Positions 60,044 to 64,000 of a stretch of DNA of 64,000 bases are shown here, one piece after another. Both the position numbers and the translations under genes were made by a program. Below the pieces are notes generated by a model. That model was not told the origin of the DNA, made no database searches, and saw only the letters and a list, made by a program, of their open reading frames with translations. Where the stretch lies: the NCBI GenBank assembly GCA_900546615.1, contig URDJ01000007.1:1-64000 (forward strand). Direction: 5' to 3'. Numbering within the stretch: position 1 is the first letter of the stretch; each line of letters opens with the position of its first letter. The stretch is from an uncultured Eubacteriales bacterium (GTDB taxonomy: Bacteria; Bacillota; Clostridia; Oscillospirales; Oscillospiraceae).

Positions 60044-60934
60044 TTGGAGTCTTCCGTTTGTCTTGAAGAATTCAATAAATATCTGACGAACGTGAAGAAG
60101 GCGTCGGCGAACACCCTGGCCTCATATTTGAGGGACGTGAGGCAGCTGGACGACTATCTGAGGTCGCACGATCTGTCGGAGCTTGCCGAGGCGGATGACG
60201 AGGAGCTTGAGGGCTATATCACGTGGCTGCGGCACAACGGCAAGTCGCCGGCGACGGTGTCGCGGAGTATAGCCTCGCTAAAGTGCTTTTACGGGCACAT
60301 GCTGGATCTTGGCGTTGTGGAGCACAATCCGGCCTCCGGGCTGGTGCCGGAGAAGTCGGTGCAGAAGCTGCCGCAGATACTCACGAGCAAGGAAGTGGAG
60401 CTGCTTTTGGAGCAGCCTGAGTGCTCTGACATGAAGGGCTACCGCGACAGGGCGATGCTCGAGCTGCTGTACGCGACGGGGATAAGGGTCAGCGAGCTGA
60501 TATCGCTGGACATCACGGACGTGAACATACCGGCGGGCTTCATACGGTGCCGGAGCAAGGAGAAGGAGCGTATAATACCGCTTTACCCCAAGGCGGTCAA
60601 GGCGCTGCAGGAGTATGTGGAGTTCATAAGGCCGCAGATGATAGCCTCGCCGGACGAGCTGTCTCTGTTTGTGAACATAAGCGGGGAGAGGATGAGCCGT
60701 CAGGGGTTCTGGAAGCTCATCAAGACCTATCAGCAGAAGGCCCATATTGAGAAGACGATAACGCCGCACACGCTCAGGCACAGTTTTGCGGCGCACCTGC
60801 TTGAAAACGGGGCGGATCTGAAGTCGATACAGGAGATGCTGGGACACGCGGACATATCGTCGACGCAGATGTACTCGCACCTGGTAAACAAGCAGCTGAA
60901 GGACGTATACAACAAGGCCCACCCGAGGGCATGA
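60044..60934 (+). CDS. xerD: Tyrosine recombinase XerD
   Basis: This 296-residue site-specific recombinase resolves chromosome dimers at dif. The N-terminal SAM-like domain includes ASANTLASYLRDVRQLDDYL. The catalytic residues are visible: Arg in LLYATGIRVSELISL, His and Arg in HTLRHSFAAHLL, His in MLGHADISSTQ and nucleophile Tyr in QMYSHL. The start is TTG 60044, with GGGGAG seven bases upstream. The ending NKAHPRA is typical. Tyrosine recombinases of this size could also be XerC, but the sequence is XerD-like. Confidence 0.9.
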   Translation: MESSVCLEEFNKYLTNVKKASANTLASYLRDVRQLDDYLRSHDLSELAEADDEELEGYITWLRHNGKSPATVSRSIASLKCFYGHMLDLGVVEHNPASGLVPEKSVQKLPQILTSKEVELLLEQPECSDMKGYRDRAMLELLYATGIRVSELISLDITDVNIPAGFIRCRSKEKERIIPLYPKAVKALQEYVEFIRPQMIASPDELSLFVNISGERMSRQGFWKLIKTYQQKAHIEKTITPHTLRHSFAAHLLENGADLKSIQEMLGHADISSTQMYSHLVNKQLKDVYNKAHPRA

Positions 60935-60952
60935 AGAACTGAGGGGAGCAGG

Positions 60953-60982
60953 ACCGGCGCCGGTAAATGAGGCGCCGGTTTT
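60953..60982 (+). terminator. Terminator after xerD
   Basis: ACCGGCGCC (60953-60961) pairs with GGCGCCGGT (60971-60979), followed by TTT. Confidence 0.8.
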
Positions 60983-61012
60983 GTGCTGTCTGAGGGCCTG
61001 CGCGATATAATA

Positions 61013-61048
61013 GCCTCCACCAGACGAGCCGGGCGGTCTGGTGGAGGC
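61013..61048 (-). terminator. Terminator of the serine recombinase gene
   Basis: A perfect 13-bp stem (61013-61025 with 61036-61048) lies just downstream of the recombinase stop on the minus strand. The tract beyond it is mixed A/T (ATTATATCG). Confidence 0.7.
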
Positions 61049-61051
61049 GGT

Positions 61052-61666
<615 letters not shown>

Positions 61667-61678
61667 CTAGCTTCGCAT
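61667..61678 (-). other. Minimal upstream frame (Met-Arg-Ser-stop) overlapping the recombinase ribosome site
   Basis: ATG CGA AGC TAG (61678-61667, minus strand) is itself preceded by AAAGGAG. Its stop codon overlaps the AGGAGG ribosome site of the recombinase gene. Translation of this mini-frame would affect initiation at TTG 61654. Confidence 0.45.
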
Positions 61679-62046
61679 TTTTCTCCTTTACTTTAGCATA
61701 CGCAGATAAAACACAAAGCTCTCGGCCACATTCTTCATCAAAAGTTCAAAAAATACAAAATAACTGTCTCAGCAACATCAGCCAGGACAGGAGCGCTTGC
61801 GAGTTTTCAACAGTTTTATCAACATTTCAACGTTCAAAACTCGCGCAGGCAGCAGTAGCAGCCGTCCTTTCCTTGCTGTTGAAGATGAAGTTGTAGTTGT
61901 TGTTGTAGTTGTTGTTGTAGTTGTAGTTGTAGTTGTAGTTGGCATCGTCGGCATGCGTTTGCATTCTGGAGAGGAAGGTTAGCGTTCCTTGGGGGTATCT
62001 GAGGCGAAGGACGCGTTTTTTGCTGTTCTCGGGTGTAAAAGAAACG
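61679..62046. other. Intergenic region between recombinase and dapF
   Basis: The stretch holds a hexanucleotide microsatellite (61890-61941) and otherwise unremarkable AT-rich sequence upstream of the recombinase gene. Frames through the microsatellite encode only repetitive valine or threonine/glutamine-type tracts and are not credible genes. Confidence 0.5.
61890..61941. repeat. GTTGTA microsatellite
   Basis: About 52 bases are made of GTTGTA units interspersed with GTT triplets, ending in four perfect hexamers (about 61917-61941). Such simple repeats are rare in bacterial chromosomes and prone to slippage. Confidence 0.85.
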
Positions 62047-62075
62047 TTGCAAGGAGGGCGAAAGTCGTATATAAT
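62047..62075 (+). promoter_or_regulatory. dapF-dapL promoter
   Basis: TTGCAA (62047-62052) and TATAAT (62070-62075) are 17 bases apart, with the dapF ATG 36 bases downstream of the -10 box. Confidence 0.75.
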
Positions 62076-62110
62076 AGGCGTATAAGTCCATAGTTTGGGA
62101 GTGACGAATT

Positions 62111-62944
62111 ATGAAGTTTACCAAGATGCACGGCTGCGGCAACGACTATGTGTATGTCAACTGCTTTGAGGAGACGGTAGATGACCGCCCGGCACTGGCG
62201 AGGCTCGTGTCTGACAGACACTTCGGCGTCGGCGGAGACGGGCTTATATGTATCTGCCCGTCCGATAAGGCCGATTTTGCAATGGATATGTATAACGCGG
62301 ACGGCTCGCAGGGCCAGATGTGCGGCAACGGCATCCGCTGCGTGGCAAAGTACGTCTACGAGCGCGGCATGACCAAAAAGAGTGTAATAGATGTCGAGAC
62401 CGGCGCCGGCGTCAAGACTCTCTGGATGAATATCGAGAACGGGGTGGTCGAGAGCGTCCGTGTCTGCATGGGCAAGCCGGAGTTCACCGCCGCAAAGGTG
62501 CCGGTGCTGACCGAGTCCGAGGTTTTCATAAACCAGCCCCTCGAGGTCGGCGGCATGCAGTGGAGCGTGACAGCCGTCTCCGTCGGCAACCCTCACGCGG
62601 TAGTGTTTGTTGATAACGTCGACTGGCTCGACCTGCCCACGATAGGCCCTCTCTTTGAGAACCACCCGCTGTTCCCGGAGAGGATAAACACCGAGTTCGT
62701 ACAGGTCATCGACAGGAACACGCTCAAGATGCGCGTATGGGAGCGCGGCAGCGGCGAGACGCTGGCCTGCGGCACCGGCTCCACGGCAGCGCTCGCGGCA
62801 GCGGTCGTGAACGGCAGGTGCGAGCCTTCCGTAAAGATGCAGCTGCGCGGCGGCGAGCTGAACATCGATTGGGACAGGGATGTGGACCTCATCTACATGA
62901 CCGGCCCGGCCGTCACTGTCTTTGACGGCGAACTTCTGCTGTGA
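62111..62944 (+). CDS. dapF: Diaminopimelate epimerase
   Basis: This 277-residue PLP-independent epimerase converts LL- to meso-diaminopimelate for peptidoglycan and lysine. The two active-site cysteines lie in GQMCGNGIRC and LACGTGSTAALAA. The opening KFTKMHGCGNDYVYVN and the VSVGNPHAVVFVD motif (here AVSVGNPHAVVFVDNV) are typical. It is co-transcribed with dapL, 12 bases downstream. Confidence 0.96.
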   Translation: MKFTKMHGCGNDYVYVNCFEETVDDRPALARLVSDRHFGVGGDGLICICPSDKADFAMDMYNADGSQGQMCGNGIRCVAKYVYERGMTKKSVIDVETGAGVKTLWMNIENGVVESVRVCMGKPEFTAAKVPVLTESEVFINQPLEVGGMQWSVTAVSVGNPHAVVFVDNVDWLDLPTIGPLFENHPLFPERINTEFVQVIDRNTLKMRVWERGSGETLACGTGSTAALAAAVVNGRCEPSVKMQLRGGELNIDWDRDVDLIYMTGPAVTVFDGELLL

Positions 62945-62956
62945 GGTGCCTCTGAA

Positions 62957-64000
62957 GTGATAAAACTTAACGATAACTACATGAAGCTGCCCGGCAGCTA
63001 CCTCTTTGCCGAGATAGCGAGAAGGACTGCGGCATATACGGAGAATAACCCCGGGAAAAAGCTCATAAAGCTGGGTATAGGCGACGTGACCCTGCCCCTG
63101 CCCGGAGCGTGCACTGAGGCGATGAAAAAGGCCGCGGACGAGATGGCTGAGAAGGCCACGTTCATGGGCTACGGTCCCTACGAGGGCTACGAATTCCTGC
63201 GCGAGGCAATAGCGAAGAACGACTACGAGACGCGGGGCGTGAAGATAGGCGCTGACGAGATCTTCGTGTCCGACGGCGCGAAGTCTGACTGCGGGAATAT
63301 AGGCGACATTTTCTCGGAGGACAACGTTGTCGCGGTGTGCGACCCGGTTTACCCGGTATACATAGACGCGAACGCCATGAGCGGCCGCGCGGGCGAGTGG
63401 CTGGGCGAGCGCTGGGAGAAGATAGTCTACATGCCCTGCACACCGGAGAACGGCTTCATCCCCGAGCTGCCCGAGACCGTGCCGGACATGATATATCTGT
63501 GTTTTCCGAACAACCCGACGGGCATGGCCGCGACGAAGGAGCAGCTGAGGCCCTGGGTGGACTACGCCAACGAGCACGGCAGCATCATTCTCTACGATGC
63601 GGCGTACCGTGCGTACATGTCCGACCCCGAGCTGCCGCGGACGATATACGAGGTGTCGGGAGCGGAGACCTGCGCCATTGAGTTTTGCAGCTTCTCCAAG
63701 ACCGCAGGCTTCACCGGAACAAGGTGCGGCTGGACGGTGATACCGAGGCCGCTGGTGCGGAGCGGACAGAGCCTGTACGACCTGTGGATGCGTAGGCAGA
63801 GCACGAAGTTCAACGGCACGGCCTATGTCATTCAGCGCGCGGCGGAAGCCACCTACAGCGACGAGGGCAAGGCTCAGATAGCCGAGATGATAGGATATTA
63901 CATGAATAACGCGAAGGTCATACGCGCAGGTCTCGAGGAGGCGGGGCTGGAGGTGTACGGCGGGACGGATTCGCCGTATATCTGGTTCCGTGCGCCGGGC
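62957..64000 (+). CDS. dapL: LL-diaminopimelate aminotransferase (partial, runs off the window)
   Basis: The frame starts at GTG 62957 with GAGGTG eight bases upstream and is open to the end of the window; 348 codons are visible and about 50 are missing. It matches DapL: IKLGIGDVTLPLP, GYGPYEGYEFLREAIA, FVSDGAKSDCGNIGD, CFPNNPTGM, and the PLP-lysine motif FSKTAGFTGTRCGW. DapL makes LL-diaminopimelate directly from tetrahydrodipicolinate, bypassing the acyl routes. Pairing with dapF supplies the full end of the pathway. Confidence 0.95.
   Translation, partial: MIKLNDNYMKLPGSYLFAEIARRTAAYTENNPGKKLIKLGIGDVTLPLPGACTEAMKKAADEMAEKATFMGYGPYEGYEFLREAIAKNDYETRGVKIGADEIFVSDGAKSDCGNIGDIFSEDNVVAVCDPVYPVYIDANAMSGRAGEWLGERWEKIVYMPCTPENGFIPELPETVPDMIYLCFPNNPTGMAATKEQLRPWVDYANEHGSIILYDAAYRAYMSDPELPRTIYEVSGAETCAIEFCSFSKTAGFTGTRCGWTVIPRPLVRSGQSLYDLWMRRQSTKFNGTAYVIQRAAEATYSDEGKAQIAEMIGYYMNNAKVIRAGLEEAGLEVYGGTDSPYIWFRAPG

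Noticed and set aside
61797-61982. A 61-codon frame containing a poly-valine tract
   Set aside because: It is produced by translating the GTTGTA microsatellite. It has no ribosome site or family similarity.

Overview
The window reads as chromosomal DNA of a GC-rich, endospore-forming member of the Clostridia, most likely order Oscillospirales. That is inferred from the sporulation genes (spoIIID, spoIVA, a spoIIM-like gene, the Spo0H-type sigma factor), a butyrate-type CoA-transferase, a DapF/DapL route to meso-diaminopimelate and many TTG starts behind good Shine-Dalgarno sequences. No rRNA, tRNA, CRISPR array, prophage or intact insertion sequence was seen.

Layout. 0-1.5 kb: a CoA-transferase. 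1.5-12.9 kb: a sugar-catabolic locus. A leftward operon (rhamnose-isomerase family enzyme, aldo/keto reductase, ASRT-family protein) faces an IclR regulator and a rightward run (TRAP transporter dctPQM, HpcH/HpaI aldolase, UlaE-type 3-epimerase, LyxK-type kinase, iron alcohol dehydrogenase). An identical 13-bp element lies at the predicted transcription start of both the isomerase and the transporter, and a related inverted repeat lies in the iclR promoter. The enzyme set fits L-lyxose/L-xylulose catabolism at least as well as L-rhamnose catabolism. 12.8-15.3 kb: an AGCS symporter, YlmH, SpoIIID. 15.4-26 kb: a Ser/Thr phosphorylation cassette (zinc-ribbon FHA protein, two PP2C phosphatases, a lipoprotein-type trypsin-like protease with cytoplasmic FHA domain, two zinc-ribbon receptor kinases with different extracellular domains), with a convergent possible DNA-binding protein. 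This is the best candidate here for an undescribed system. 26-28.7 kb: an SSS symporter and a LysR regulator. 28.7-30.2 kb: a CNNM/CorC-type protein behind a long leader with a consensus promoter and an intrinsic terminator (riboswitch-like). 30.3-36.1 kb: HAD, ruvCAB, sigH, small zinc-ribbon and DUF1858 proteins, TrmK, Nif3. 36.1-36.7 kb: an array of GC-rich palindromic repeats. 36.8-40.7 kb: a two-component system and spoIVA.

40.8-46.7 kb: a leftward run (glycosyltransferase, DUF4330, O-antigen ligase-like protein, ECF S component, DUF1538, P-II). 46.8-48 kb: an AlaX-type editing protein. 48-51.1 kb: an ABC transporter behind an unannotated 48-codon leader peptide with ten Phe/Tyr codons and a following terminator, i.e. 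classical attenuation. 51.3-54.6 kb: HypA divergent from a 902-aa iron-sulfur flavoprotein. 54.6-56.9 kb: an AraC/GyrI remnant, then a DUF2325-DUF3793-flavodoxin operon with two identical-format operators and a nearby DtxR-type repressor carrying iron-type ligands. 57-61 kb: tgt, yajC, a TIGR04086-like membrane protein, a spoIIM-like gene, xerD. 61-62.1 kb: a solitary serine recombinase and a hexanucleotide microsatellite. 62.1-64 kb: dapF and dapL, the latter cut by the window end.

All assignments come from reading protein and DNA motifs by eye. Promoters, operators and hairpins are predictions from sequence.
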